Assembly: GCA_036556425.1 (NCBI GenBank)
Contig: DATBJJ010000006.1
Span: 65,002 to 129,001 of the forward strand
Length of the DNA: 64,000 bases
Reading direction: 5' to 3'
From: DATBJJ01 sp036556425
GTDB taxonomy: Bacteria; Acidobacteriota; Vicinamibacteria; Vicinamibacterales; 2-12-FULL-66-21
Position 1 is the stretch's first letter; each line of letters starts with the position of its first letter. The notes under the pieces were generated by a model, which did no database searches, had not been told where the DNA came from, and was given only the letters and a program-made list of their open reading frames with translations. Both the position numbers and the translations under genes were made by a program. Positions 1 to 8,570 of the stretch are shown piece by piece.

Positions 1-927
1 AATGCGGACGTGCGGCAGGCGCTCGCGCAGCGTGTTGATGTGCGCGGTCGGCAGTGCCGCGCCCGTGTTCGTGACGTAGCGCAGCGACCTCAGTTCGTAC
101 GCACCGAGATCGAGCTTGAGGAGCAGCGCGGCGATCATCGGAACGATCGGCAGCGCCGTCACGCCTTCGCGGACCATCAGATCGAGCAGCGCCGTTGGAT
201 ACGCGAACGACCGCTCGAGCACCAGGCGGGCGCCGGCGTTGAACGCGAGAAAAATCTGATACAGGCCGTAGTCGAACGACAACGGCAGCACGTCGAGAAT
301 CACATCATTCGGCGTGTTGCGAAGGTAGTCCTGAATCGAGCTCGCGGCAGCGACCATGTTCGCGTGCGTCAACATGACGCCCTTGCCGCGGCCGGTGGAC
401 CCCGACGTGTAGATCAACGCGGCAAGATCCTGATCGATCGGGCGGCGGCGATCCGCTGCGTCGGCGGGCGGCTCAGTGCTCGCGAGCGCGGCGAACCAGA
501 CGATCGGATGACGCTCGATCCCGATATCCCCAGTGCACTCTCCCACCAATACGACCGCATTCAACGCGCCGCATTTCGAGACGGCATCCGTCACGACAGG
601 GAGCGCGCGCCGATCGCTGACGAGCACGCTGGCTTCGCAGTCGTTGAGGAGATACAGGAGCTTGTCGGCTTTGACGGTCGGGTTGACCGGCACGAACACG
701 GCTCCGGCCTTCAGCGCGCCAAAGATGGTCAGCACCGCCTCGACGCTGTTCTCGAGGTGCACGACCACGCGGTCTCCGCGGCCGACGCCGAGTTGGCGCA
801 GACCGTCGGCGACGCGATTCGCCGCGTCGTTCAGCTCGCGATACGTGAGCCGGCGCGTACCGCAGACGAGCGCCTCGCGGTCGGGCGTCTGCCGCGCGCT
901 CGCTTCGAGGCCGCTGTTAACCAGCAA
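1..927 (-). CDS. XrtA-system-associated acyl-CoA ligase (AMP-binding enzyme), C terminus outside window
   Basis: ATP-dependent acyl-adenylate/acyl-CoA ligase of the ANL superfamily. Only the first 309 residues are visible; the gene runs off the left edge. The adenylation P-loop YTSGSTGRGKGV lies near residue 172. No ATG exists at the N terminus. I chose the TTG at 927, which overlaps the upstream ACP gene by 11 bp and is preceded by AGGGAG seven bases away; a CTG three bases later is the alternative. The start resembles the N termini of ligases found in exosortase A gene clusters, where a ligase and a dedicated ACP are regularly paired. It probably loads an acyl or amino-acyl group onto that ACP; the substrate is unknown. 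Family assignment is good, the specific role inferred. Confidence 0.85.
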   Translation of the reverse strand, partial: MLVNSGLEASARQTPDREALVCGTRRLTYRELNDAANRVADGLRQLGVGRGDRVVVHLENSVEAVLTIFGALKAGAVFVPVNPTVKADKLLYLLNDCEASVLVSDRRALPVVTDAVSKCGALNAVVLVGECTGDIGIERHPIVWFAALASTEPPADAADRRRPIDQDLAALIYTSGSTGRGKGVMLTHANMVAAASSIQDYLRNTPNDVILDVLPLSFDYGLYQIFLAFNAGARLVLERSFAYPTALLDLMVREGVTALPIVPMIAALLLKLDLGAYELRSLRYVTNTGAALPTAHINTLRERLPHVRI

Positions 928-1192
928 TCTGCGCTCCCTGCGCCTCGAGCTTGCGGGACACGAACCGCGTCACGTTGTCGACCGAATCCAGATTCTCGGG
1001 CAGAAGCTCGCGATCGGCGACGGCGATGCCGAACCGCTGCTCGAGGAACGCCACGAGCTCCAACACGCCGGTCGAGTCGATGATGCCGTTCTCGAGAAAC
1101 GACTGGTCGTTGGTGATCGAATCCCCGTTCTGGCCGAACAGGAAGTTCGTGACGACGAATTCCTTGATTTCCGCTGCAATCATGTCTGCCAT
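917..1192 (-). CDS. acyl carrier protein of the XrtA/EPS cluster
   Basis: Small acidic acyl carrier protein, 91 residues. The phosphopantetheine attachment motif is IIDSTGVLEL with Ser40, which departs from the DSL motif of the fatty-acid ACP encoded at 21519-21758. This points to a specialised carrier, not a housekeeping one. Its 3' end overlaps the acyl-CoA ligase, so the pair is probably translationally coupled and functions together. Nearly 290 bp of non-coding DNA lie upstream, including a candidate sigma-54 -24/-12 element. ACP plus ligase pairs are a known component of exosortase A loci. What the ACP carries cannot be read from the sequence. Confidence 0.9.
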   Translation of the reverse strand: MADMIAAEIKEFVVTNFLFGQNGDSITNDQSFLENGIIDSTGVLELVAFLEQRFGIAVADRELLPENLDSVDNVTRFVSRKLEAQGAQIAG

Positions 1193-1335
1193 GGTCTGTT
1201 CCCGACTCCTAGGTGACGGGGCGCCGGAGATCGGCGGCCCCCGTGGTACACAGCTTCGCCCTTTCAGTTACAGGGGTGCGCGTGCGGCACACGCCCCGCG
1301 GACCGCATTGGGGGAGCTGACTGGCCTCTGGACTG

Positions 1336-1351
1336 AGCAAGGACCCTGCCC
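1336..1351 (-). promoter_or_regulatory. candidate sigma-54 (-24/-12) promoter upstream of the ACP/ligase pair
   Basis: Read on the minus strand the element is GGGCAG-GGTCC-TTGCT. It matches the sigma-54 consensus TGGCAC-N5-TTGCW at GGCA and TTGCT, with exactly the required spacing between the -24 GG and the -12 GC. It lies about 145 bp before the ACP start codon. A sigma-54 activator gene sits in the same cluster (9600-10673). Seen directly: motif and spacing. Inferred: that it is used. The leader would be about 130 nt. Confidence 0.45.
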
Positions 1352-1409
1352 GCTCAAAGGTGCGCGCGAAGGCTGCTAAGGTGCTCAATTTGTGAGACTT
1401 CCTGTCGAT

Positions 1410-1433
1410 ATGCCGGTCCGAGGCCTCCGGCAT
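1410..1433 (-). terminator. hairpin between deacetylase and ACP genes, possible terminator
   Basis: A perfect 7-bp inverted repeat (ATGCCGG / CCGGCAT) with a 10-nt loop lies 49 bp past the stop of the polysaccharide deacetylase gene. No T-tract follows on the minus strand, so an intrinsic terminator is only one option; an operator is another. It separates the EPS operon from the element at 1336-1351. Confidence 0.3.
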
Positions 1434-1438
1434 GGGCC

Positions 1439-1481
1439 AAAAGTCATTGATTACGAAGACAAAAGTCGTTAATTGGAAGAC
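1439..1481. repeat. tandem imperfect direct repeat of about 21 bp
   Basis: Two adjacent copies run from 1439-1460 and 1461-1481. Both begin AAAAGTC and end GAAGAC, with a few differences in the AT-rich middle. The pair abuts the stop codon of the polysaccharide deacetylase gene and is clearly AT-richer than its surroundings. It could be a protein-binding direct repeat or a duplication; nothing in the sequence decides. Confidence 0.5.
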
Positions 1482-2480
1482 CTAAGTCTGCTGCAGCGCG
1501 CCTGCCGTCACGAGGATTTCGGCGCTTTCGAGGGCATTTGCCCGCGCCAGCACCTCTCCAACGGGGCCGAATCTGAACTCCGACAGCAGCCGCTCGAGCC
1601 GCGCCTGGGTCTTCGACAGGTTGCGATAGTGCCGCATCCGCGACAGCCCGCCTGACGCGATACGGGGCTGATCCGGGTCGATTTCCCAGGGATGCAGGTA
1701 GAACACCGCCGGCTGCCGCTCCGTCGCGTTCAGCCGACCGATCCCATGCCGCGTCCAGGCATACGGGAGAATTCGGAAGTACCCCCCGCCGCCGATCGGG
1801 AAATTGGTCGATCCAAACCGCACCGTCGACCCTGGCAGCTCCCACAATCCACCGGAGGGCGTCTCGATGCGCTGAATCTGCCGCGGCCAATCCGCGATGC
1901 CGTAGCGATCGTGGTGAACCGGGTAGATGCTCGCGTCGTACGCGTAGCCCTCGGCGATCAACACGTCGAGGGCCCACAGGGACTTCCGCGTGATCGAGTA
2001 GCTCGGGGCGCGATAGCCGAGTACGGGGACGCTTGCCGCCGCCTCGATCGCGACGCGCGCGCGGCGCAGATCGTCGCGGAACTCCGACGGCGTCATCGAG
2101 TACACGAGCCGGTGGCTGTATCCGTGCGACGCGATCTCGTGTCCGCCTTCCGCGATCTGCCGCACGAGTCCGGGAAATCGATCGGCCACCCATCCGAGCA
2201 CGAAGAACGTCGCCGTCACGTCCGCGTCGGCGAACATCTCGAGCAGCCGCTCGGTGTTCCGGCACACGCGGCTCTCCAGGCGATCCCACTGCGCACGCGG
2301 GACGCGATCTTCGAACGCCGAGACCTGGAAGTAGTCCTCGACGTCGATCGTCATCGCGTTCACGACGCGGGCGTCCCCCGTCGAATCAGGATCGCCACCG
2401 CCTTCGACCAGCGGTGTAACACGAAATCCAGGCGCCGGGGCAAACTCCATCAATGCGCGGCCGTTGTGCAGGAGTGACAT
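1482..2480 (-). CDS. XrtA-system polysaccharide deacetylase (NodB homology)
   Basis: Carbohydrate esterase 4 type deacetylase, 332 residues, expected to remove N-acetyl groups from the exported polysaccharide or a precursor. The NodB domain starts at MTIDVEDYFQ (near residue 43), with the first metal-site aspartates in the TIDVED stretch and the His motif SHGYSH further on. The C-terminal third resembles the DUF3473 extension found in deacetylases of PEP-CTERM/XrtA loci. The longest start gives 42 residues before the domain; internal ATGs at residues 11 and 43 are possible. It is the last gene of the EPS operon, 13 bp after the sugar transferase. Confidence 0.88.
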   Translation of the reverse strand: MSLLHNGRALMEFAPAPGFRVTPLVEGGGDPDSTGDARVVNAMTIDVEDYFQVSAFEDRVPRAQWDRLESRVCRNTERLLEMFADADVTATFFVLGWVADRFPGLVRQIAEGGHEIASHGYSHRLVYSMTPSEFRDDLRRARVAIEAAASVPVLGYRAPSYSITRKSLWALDVLIAEGYAYDASIYPVHHDRYGIADWPRQIQRIETPSGGLWELPGSTVRFGSTNFPIGGGGYFRILPYAWTRHGIGRLNATERQPAVFYLHPWEIDPDQPRIASGGLSRMRHYRNLSKTQARLERLLSEFRFGPVGEVLARANALESAEILVTAGALQQT

Positions 2481-2493
2481 GAGCTGCTGGTCC

Positions 2494-3894
2494 CTAGGAA
2501 CCGCGACGCACGAGTACCGTCTTCAGCGTTTCCAGACAGATGAACAGATCGAACGCGATCGAGATGTGCTTGATGTAGAACAAGTCGAACTGCAGCTTCT
2601 GCAGCGCGTCCTCGACCGACGATCCATAGCTGTGCCGCACCTGCGCCCAGCCGGTGAGGCCGGGTCGAACGACGTGGCGCTGACCGTAGAACGGAATCTG
2701 TTCGGTGAGGTTCGCCACGAACTCCGGCCGCTCGGGACGCGGGCCGACAAAGCTCATGTCCCCTCGCAAGATGTTCCAGAGCTGCGGAATCTCGTCGAGC
2801 CGCGTGCGCCGGAGGAATCTGCCGACCGGCGTCACGCGAGGATCGCCGGCCGTCGACCAGACGACGCCCGTCTTCGCCTCCGCGTCGGGCCGCATCGATC
2901 GGAACTTGTGGATCATGAACGTACGGCCATCCTTGCCCACGCGCCGCTGGTGATAGAGCGCGGGGCCCGGCGACGTCGCACGGATCGCGATGGCGATGAG
3001 GACCAGGAACGGCGCCGCAAGTAGAAGCCCGAACGACGCGACGAGCACGTCGAGGACGCGCTTCGCGCCCGACAGCACGCGGCCCTTTCGGAACCCGTCC
3101 GAGAAGATCAACCAGCTCGGTCGCAGGTTCTCGACGGCGATCTTTCCGGTGTACTGCTCGTAGACCGATGCCAGGTGATCGAACTGCACGCCGTCGATCA
3201 GCTTCATCTGCAGCAGAGCGCCCATCGGCAGTTTTCCTCGGGCGTCGGCCAGGCTCACGACCACGCGATCGACTTTCGCGTTGCGCACGATCGATGGAAT
3301 GTCCGCGACGGTTCCGATCACGCCCGGGTTGATGAGCGATGCACCCACGCGCCCGGGATCGGCATCGACGAACCCCACGAGATCGACGCCAAGCTCCTGC
3401 CGCCGCTCGAACAGCTCGCGCGCGAGCGCGACGGACGCGTCGCTCGTGCCGACGATCAACAAGCGCTCGGCCGGACCGACCCACAGCGAGAGCCGCTCGA
3501 ACGCGAGCCGCCAGCCCGCGACGGGCGCGGCGACGAACACCGACGCCAGCACGAACACGCCGCGGCCGATGATGAGGTGCGGAATCCAGTAGTAGAGAAC
3601 CGCGAGCACGAGCGACGTGCCGCCCAGCGCCTGAATCAAGCTGACGACCAGGCCGCGGCGATCCGCGATCTTGCGAAAGTCGTAGAGATCGCAATAGTGC
3701 AGCGAGACCTGCAGCACCAGGCCGATCAAGCTCGCGCGCCACAGCAGCCCCTCGCCGAGCAGCGTCTCGGAGACTTTCTCCACGCCGAGGCGCGTCACCG
3801 CCGCCAGGATCACGGCCACGACGACGTAGATGTGCTCGACGAGCGCAAGGATCGCGGTCCGAACCGTGACGCGGCCGAGCAGGAACTTCGTCAC
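2494..3894 (-). CDS. sugar-1-phosphate transferase initiating EPS synthesis (EpsB/WcaJ-like)
   Basis: Polyprenyl-phosphate sugar phosphotransferase, 466 residues, which would put the first sugar onto undecaprenyl phosphate at the inner membrane. The N-terminal half has several hydrophobic segments followed by a nucleotide-binding-like region (RLLIVGTSDASVALA). The C-terminal bacterial sugar transferase domain begins around residue 280 (KRVLDVLVASFGLL) and carries the conserved HKFRSM, DEIPQLWNIL and FVGPRPE motifs. The ATG overlaps the stop of the upstream kinase gene (ATGA). It belongs to the family common in XrtA-linked EPS loci. Which sugar it transfers is unknown. Confidence 0.92.
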   Translation of the reverse strand: MTKFLLGRVTVRTAILALVEHIYVVVAVILAAVTRLGVEKVSETLLGEGLLWRASLIGLVLQVSLHYCDLYDFRKIADRRGLVVSLIQALGGTSLVLAVLYYWIPHLIIGRGVFVLASVFVAAPVAGWRLAFERLSLWVGPAERLLIVGTSDASVALARELFERRQELGVDLVGFVDADPGRVGASLINPGVIGTVADIPSIVRNAKVDRVVVSLADARGKLPMGALLQMKLIDGVQFDHLASVYEQYTGKIAVENLRPSWLIFSDGFRKGRVLSGAKRVLDVLVASFGLLLAAPFLVLIAIAIRATSPGPALYHQRRVGKDGRTFMIHKFRSMRPDAEAKTGVVWSTAGDPRVTPVGRFLRRTRLDEIPQLWNILRGDMSFVGPRPERPEFVANLTEQIPFYGQRHVVRPGLTGWAQVRHSYGSSVEDALQKLQFDLFYIKHISIAFDLFICLETLKTVLVRRGS

Positions 3895-4832
3895 TCCGTG
3901 TCGCTCCCCGGCTTCGTCTCGTATGCCTCGTAGTAGCGGCGGTAGCCGCCGGCGTCCGCATCCGCGCCGTTCAACACGACGCCGAGAATCCGCTCGCGTC
4001 CGATGGACTCGATCGCGCGCTGCACGGTCGCATAGTGCGTCGTCCCCGCACGGACGACGAGGAGCACGCCGTCGAGGAACGGCGTCAGCAGGCTCGAGTC
4101 GACGACGGGCGCAACCGGCGGCGCGTCGACGACGACCCAGTCGAACGCCGCGGCGGCGTCCGACAGAATCTGCTCCATGCGCGGCGAGGTCAGCGCGCTC
4201 ATGGGATTGCGATCCGGCTGGCCCGCGGGAACGACCGTGAGCGTGTCCGACAACTGGAACGCCGGCACTTTCTGCTCCGTTTCGGACTTCAACGTCTCAC
4301 CCAATCCGAAGGTGTTTGGCACCCCCGTGATCTCGTGCAGCGATGGACGGCGGAGATCCGCGTCGATGAGCAGCACGCGGCGGCGATACGATTCGCTCAG
4401 CGTCAGCGACAGGTTGATCGCCGTCATCGACTTGCCTTCCGCGGCTTCAGCGCTCGTGACCATGATCACGCGCGTGTTGTTGGTCGCCTGCATCTGATGC
4501 AGCGTGGCCGCGAGCAGGCGAAATTGTTCGACCAGCAGCGAGTCGGCGTTCTTCGAGATCACGAGCCGCTCGATCCACCGCTCGTTGAAACGCTTCGCCG
4601 TGCGTAGCGTGTCGAGGGGCTGCGCGTCGATCCGGACGGCCGGGCGCGCGGGCTCGGCGCGCGCGGGCTCGAGGCGGACGGGCTCTACGCGCTCCCGCTC
4701 GGGCATCGCCGTGACGGTCGCCGGCTCCCGGAACGACCAGGGCGACACGAAGGCATCATCTTCAACCGCGACGTTCTCGGCGGCGCGTGTCGCCTGGCCG
4801 CTTCGCCGCAACGCTTCGTCAATCCGACCCAT
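3891..4832 (-). CDS. CpsD/CapB-like tyrosine-kinase-type ATPase of the EPS cluster
   Basis: P-loop ATPase of the BY-kinase group, 313 residues. It begins MGRIDEALRR, typical of the exosortase-associated kinase family. A Pro/Glu/Arg/Ala-rich linker spans residues 45-67. Walker A is SAEAAEGKS (127-135) and Walker A' is LLIDAD (154-159). A tyrosine cluster, YRRYYEAYE, sits near the C terminus, as expected for an autophosphorylating partner of the Wzz-like protein encoded just upstream. It likely controls polymer length or assembly by phosphorylation cycles. It lies 18 bp after the chain-length gene and overlaps the sugar transferase by 4 bp. Confidence 0.9.
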   Translation of the reverse strand: MGRIDEALRRSGQATRAAENVAVEDDAFVSPWSFREPATVTAMPERERVEPVRLEPARAEPARPAVRIDAQPLDTLRTAKRFNERWIERLVISKNADSLLVEQFRLLAATLHQMQATNNTRVIMVTSAEAAEGKSMTAINLSLTLSESYRRRVLLIDADLRRPSLHEITGVPNTFGLGETLKSETEQKVPAFQLSDTLTVVPAGQPDRNPMSALTSPRMEQILSDAAAAFDWVVVDAPPVAPVVDSSLLTPFLDGVLLVVRAGTTHYATVQRAIESIGRERILGVVLNGADADAGGYRRYYEAYETKPGSDTE

Positions 4833-4850
4833 GTCTCTCGATCTCCTCGC

Positions 4851-6449
4851 TTACGCCACGAACTTCCAGAGCTGCATCGCCCACACGACGTACCCGCCGA
4901 CACCGATCGACAGGACCACCGCCGCAGAAACCAGCCGGCGCAACCGCCGCACGCGCAGCGTGTCGTTCACCGTGATGACGTTCGGCACGAGCGCGATGAC
5001 CGGCAGCTCGAGCACGCGCTCGATGTCCGCCTTGGTGTTGAAGCTGCCGTCGCGCAGCTCCAGCAGCGCGATCACCAACAGGCCGAGCAGCAGGCCGCCC
5101 GCGAACCCGCCGGCGCTGATGATCGGACGCGCGGGGCTGATCGGCCTCGACGCCGCGCGCGGCGCGTCGAGCACTTGGAACTGCTCGCCGACCTGCCGGT
5201 GCTCCAGATCGACGGACGCCTTGGCCGACTCGCTCTTCTGCACGAGCTCCTGGTAGGAGTGCTGCAGCGTGTCGTAGTCGCGGCTGAGCGCGAGCCACTC
5301 GGACTCGACGCCCGGCACGGCCTCGATGCGCAACTGATAGTCGGCAATCACACCGCTGAGACGCTTCTCTTCCGATTCTTTGAACGCGATCTGCCGATCG
5401 AGGCTCTCGATCTCCGCGCGCATCGCGCTGATCCGCTCGCGCCGCTGCAGCTCTTCTTGCGTGACGCCGCTGGGCGTCTGAGCCGCCGTCGACGCCGACG
5501 AGGCGACCTGCGTCTCGAGCTCGGCAACCTGCTCGCGCGCGCGCCTCACATCCGGGTGGTTGTCGGTCAACCGCGCCTCGAGCCGCTGCAGGTTGGCCTT
5601 CGCGAGCGCCAGCCGCTGCTGCGGAGGCATCGCCGTGACGTTCGCGGCATCGACGTTCGCCGCGGCAGCCGCCGCCGCGCCCGCCGGAATGGCCGCCGGC
5701 GCCGCGACCGCGTCGTTGTAGAGCCGCTCGCGCATCAGTTTCAGATCGCGGTCGCGCGCGAGCGATTCGACGAGCGCCTGCCGCTGCAGCTGCGTGCTCT
5801 GAATCGCCTGCATGTTGTATTGGAGCTGCGTCGGCAGCTTGCCCGCGTGCTGCTCGCGAAACGCCTCCAGCCTTTTTTCCTGCGCCTCGAGGCGGTGTTT
5901 GGCGTCCTCGAGCTGCGATTCGAGGAATTCCTTGGCCGCTTCGGCCAAGGTGCCGCGCTCGCGCGCGTTCTGATCGATATAGAGCGAGCTGAGACGCTCG
6001 AGCGCCCGCGCCGCCGTCACCGGATCGCCGTACTTGAACCGAAGATAGAAACCGTCCGCCGGCTGGTTGCGCGCGGGCCGGACGAGATCGAGGACGACGT
6101 TGCCGCGCATCACCTCGACGACGTCCTGCATCGGCATCGCGGCGCGCATCGACGGATAGAGATTCAGATCGGTGATGATCCGCTCGAGCTGCGTGCGGCT
6201 CTTCACCTGCTGCCCCAGCGCCTCGAGGCGATCCTCGGTCTTGATGGTCACCGTGGACGGCACGAAGTTCGTCGGCACGCGCTGCGGCACGATCTGAATG
6301 AGCGTGTCGGCCTGATAGACGTTCGGCATCCGCGACGACACCATGAGCGCGAGCAGCAGGCCCACGACGGGCGGCACCACCAGCAGCGGCAGGCGCCGGC
6401 GCGCGATGCGCAGGATGTCAGCGGGCGTGAACTTCTGTTTCGGCAGCAT
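4851..6449 (-). CDS. Wzz-like polysaccharide chain-length determinant of the XrtA system
   Basis: Inner-membrane co-polymerase, 532 residues. An N-terminal membrane segment (about residues 20-40) follows the start MLPKQKFTPADILRIARRR. A Wzz domain and long coiled-coil segments come next, including a GNVR-like region near ESEWLALSRDYDTLQHSYQE, then a second membrane segment near residue 445 and a short cytoplasmic tail. The reading frame continues upstream to 6767, but that part overlaps the barrel gene in another frame; ATG 6449 fits the family and leaves a 2-bp gap. It should work with the downstream kinase-like ATPase in setting chain length or export. Confidence 0.9.
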   Translation of the reverse strand: MLPKQKFTPADILRIARRRLPLLVVPPVVGLLLALMVSSRMPNVYQADTLIQIVPQRVPTNFVPSTVTIKTEDRLEALGQQVKSRTQLERIITDLNLYPSMRAAMPMQDVVEVMRGNVVLDLVRPARNQPADGFYLRFKYGDPVTAARALERLSSLYIDQNARERGTLAEAAKEFLESQLEDAKHRLEAQEKRLEAFREQHAGKLPTQLQYNMQAIQSTQLQRQALVESLARDRDLKLMRERLYNDAVAAPAAIPAGAAAAAAANVDAANVTAMPPQQRLALAKANLQRLEARLTDNHPDVRRAREQVAELETQVASSASTAAQTPSGVTQEELQRRERISAMRAEIESLDRQIAFKESEEKRLSGVIADYQLRIEAVPGVESEWLALSRDYDTLQHSYQELVQKSESAKASVDLEHRQVGEQFQVLDAPRAASRPISPARPIISAGGFAGGLLLGLLVIALLELRDGSFNTKADIERVLELPVIALVPNVITVNDTLRVRRLRRLVSAAVVLSIGVGGYVVWAMQLWKFVA

Positions 6450-6451
6450 CT

Positions 6452-7891
6452 TCAGCGACTCCCCGATGTGCGCTCCGACCCGCCGCGGCCCGGATACGAG
6501 CCGTAGATCGGCAGCCAGAACGTCAGGCCGACGCGGATCGAGTTCCGATCGAATTCGGTCGGAAAACCGACGGGCGATCCCACGATGTCGCGCAGGCTGT
6601 AGTTGTAGTAGTCGTAGTTGACCATCGCGGCGCAGCAGCGCGAGAACGCATACCGCAGCCGCGCCGTGCTCGCATACGCCGCGAATCGGGACGGGACCTC
6701 GCCCGCGGCCGACCGGCCGTCCGAATACGACACGGAGAGCGACGCGTCGATGCGATCGCTCAACCATCCGTCGAGGCTCGCCCGCGCGGAATTGGTCGCG
6801 AACGATTCGAGGGTGATGCCCTGGAGCACGGCCAGGCCGCGGCGGAAATCGCCCGTCAACATCCAGCTTCGCGCGATGTCGACGCGCACCGTGCCGTATC
6901 CCGACGGCGTCCAGTACTCGAGTGGCGCATGGTCGAGCGCCGTCACCGTGCGCACGAACATCGTTCCGCCGCCGCCGGAGAACTGCACCTGCCGCGTGCG
7001 GGACAGCCGCCGCGAATACGTCACGCCGCCGTCGATCGTGTGATTCACGATCGGCGCGTTGAATGCGGCGCTGCTCGACAGTTCGGAATTCGAATACGAA
7101 TACGACGACTGCACGGTCATCGTCCGGCTCGTGTTCCAGTCATGGCGCACGCTCGCGTTCACGGTGCTGCTGTCGTAGCCGAGGCTGTCGAGATACGCAC
7201 GCTTCGCGTAGCTGTAGGTGCCTTGCGTGCTGTGCCGACGCGTCCACTCGTGCTCGAGTTGAACGCCCGACACCGAGGACCACGACCGCTGCTCGGTGTA
7301 TCCCGTCGCGGACTGCGCCTCTGGCAGCAGGCCGGGATCGACCTGGCCCTCGAGCGGCGAGAACGCGCCGAGCACGAGATTGGGCTCGTAGCGAAAATCC
7401 TGGGTGGCTTCGAAGCCGACCTTCGAGCCGAGCGTCGTTTCCACGCGCGCGCGCGTCGCGGCTCCGATAGTCGGATCGACGTTGATGCCGCTGTACGCGC
7501 TGGACCAGGTCGACGCGTCGACGCTGAGAGCTCGGCCGACGCGGCCATAGCGATATTCCAAGGCGGCCTGGCCAAACGCCGCGCCGCCGCCCTGCGACTC
7601 CACACCCGGATCGGGAATCCCGCCGTTTCCACTCGGGGAAATCACATCGTCAAAGCCGCCCTGAAGGCTGGCGTTGAAGCTCAATTGCGCCTGCACGCGA
7701 TTCGGATCGAGCTGCGCCGAGCCGCCGAACAGACCGCGATACGGACGCGCGGAACGAGGCTGCGGCTGCGCGGGCTGCGCGACTTGCGGCGTTTGCGCCG
7801 TTTGCGCCGTTTGCGCCGTTTGCGCGCCGGCAGCGGACACGGTGCCGACGAGAGCGAGTGCCGCGAACGATGAACGAAGAAGCGTACGCAT
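6452..7891 (-). CDS. XrtA/PEP-CTERM-associated outer-membrane beta-barrel protein
   Basis: Secreted protein of 479 residues. A signal peptide (first 23 residues, ending SAAGAQ) is followed by repeated AQT units and a Pro/Gln-rich stretch, then many alternating-hydrophobicity strands consistent with an outer-membrane barrel. Position between the export protein and the chain-length gene matches the barrel proteins of exosortase A loci. It may form or gate the outer-membrane passage for the polysaccharide. The AQT repeats come from a short tandem repeat at about 7796-7830. Family assignment rests on context and architecture; the molecular role is inferred. Confidence 0.8.
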   Translation of the reverse strand: MRTLLRSSFAALALVGTVSAAGAQTAQTAQTAQTPQVAQPAQPQPRSARPYRGLFGGSAQLDPNRVQAQLSFNASLQGGFDDVISPSGNGGIPDPGVESQGGGAAFGQAALEYRYGRVGRALSVDASTWSSAYSGINVDPTIGAATRARVETTLGSKVGFEATQDFRYEPNLVLGAFSPLEGQVDPGLLPEAQSATGYTEQRSWSSVSGVQLEHEWTRRHSTQGTYSYAKRAYLDSLGYDSSTVNASVRHDWNTSRTMTVQSSYSYSNSELSSSAAFNAPIVNHTIDGGVTYSRRLSRTRQVQFSGGGGTMFVRTVTALDHAPLEYWTPSGYGTVRVDIARSWMLTGDFRRGLAVLQGITLESFATNSARASLDGWLSDRIDASLSVSYSDGRSAAGEVPSRFAAYASTARLRYAFSRCCAAMVNYDYYNYSLRDIVGSPVGFPTEFDRNSIRVGLTFWLPIYGSYPGRGGSERTSGSR

Positions 7892-7896
7892 GTTCG

Positions 7897-8550
7897 TTAG
7901 GGAACGATGACGGTGTCGCCAGGCTTCAGCACGATGTTCTGCGAGAGGTTCTTCCCTTTCGCGACGTCGGCGTAGTTGAACTTCAACGCGCGGGCCTGGC
8001 CGTTCTCCACGCGATTGATCGTGATGCTCTTCTTGTCCGCGTATTCCGTCAGACCGCCCGCGAGCGCGATCAGTTGCATCACCGTTCTCGGGCCGACCAG
8101 CTGATACGCGCCAGGCGTCGTCACCTCACCCGTGATGAACACCTTGCGGCTGTTGATCGTGCGCACGACGACGGTGACGGTTGGATCCTTCTGGAACTTC
8201 GTCGCCGCCTTGACGATGAGCTCCTTGAGCGATTCCGGCGTGTGGCCGATCGCCGTCAGGTCGCCAATCAGGGGAAGCGTGATCTTGCCGTCGGGGCGAA
8301 CCGTCACGTCGCCTGTCATGTCCGGATCGCGCCAGAACACGATGCCGAGCACATCTTCCGAGCCGATGACGTATTCGGCGGGCAGCTCGACGCCGGGACG
8401 AGCCGACGCGGCCGCCGCCGGTGTGCTCCCGGGCGCCGACACGGGATTCTGCGCTCCGCTCTGCGCCGCCGCGCTCTGCGCGAGCGAGAGCGCGCAGACG
8501 GCGAGGGCGGCGGCAACACGACCCGACACAGACGAACATGAAACACGCAT
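7897..8550 (-). CDS. Wza-like polysaccharide export protein (XrtA system)
   Basis: Periplasmic/outer-membrane polysaccharide export protein, 217 residues. The frame is open to 8781, but the first 77 residues of that version overlap the ATPase gene and look non-coding. ATG 8550 gives a clear signal peptide (MRVSCSSVSGRVAAALAV...). The Poly_export domain begins at EYVIGSEDVLGIVFW and is followed by SLBB-like sequence (RKVFITGEVTTPGAY), ending in LKPGDTVIVP. It is shorter than E. coli Wza, as usual for this XrtA-associated type. No lipobox is obvious. It lies 5 bp before the barrel gene, suggesting one export unit. Confidence 0.9.
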   Translation of the reverse strand: MRVSCSSVSGRVAAALAVCALSLAQSAAAQSGAQNPVSAPGSTPAAAASARPGVELPAEYVIGSEDVLGIVFWRDPDMTGDVTVRPDGKITLPLIGDLTAIGHTPESLKELIVKAATKFQKDPTVTVVVRTINSRKVFITGEVTTPGAYQLVGPRTVMQLIALAGGLTEYADKKSITINRVENGQARALKFNYADVAKGKNLSQNIVLKPGDTVIVP

Positions 8551-8570
8551 ACTGCTCACCCCTGGTACTT

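Noticed and set aside
1209..1433. 74-codon minus-strand frame upstream of the ACP gene
   Set aside because: No ribosome-binding site, no family motif, and it spans the hairpin and the sigma-54 candidate; regulatory DNA is a better reading.
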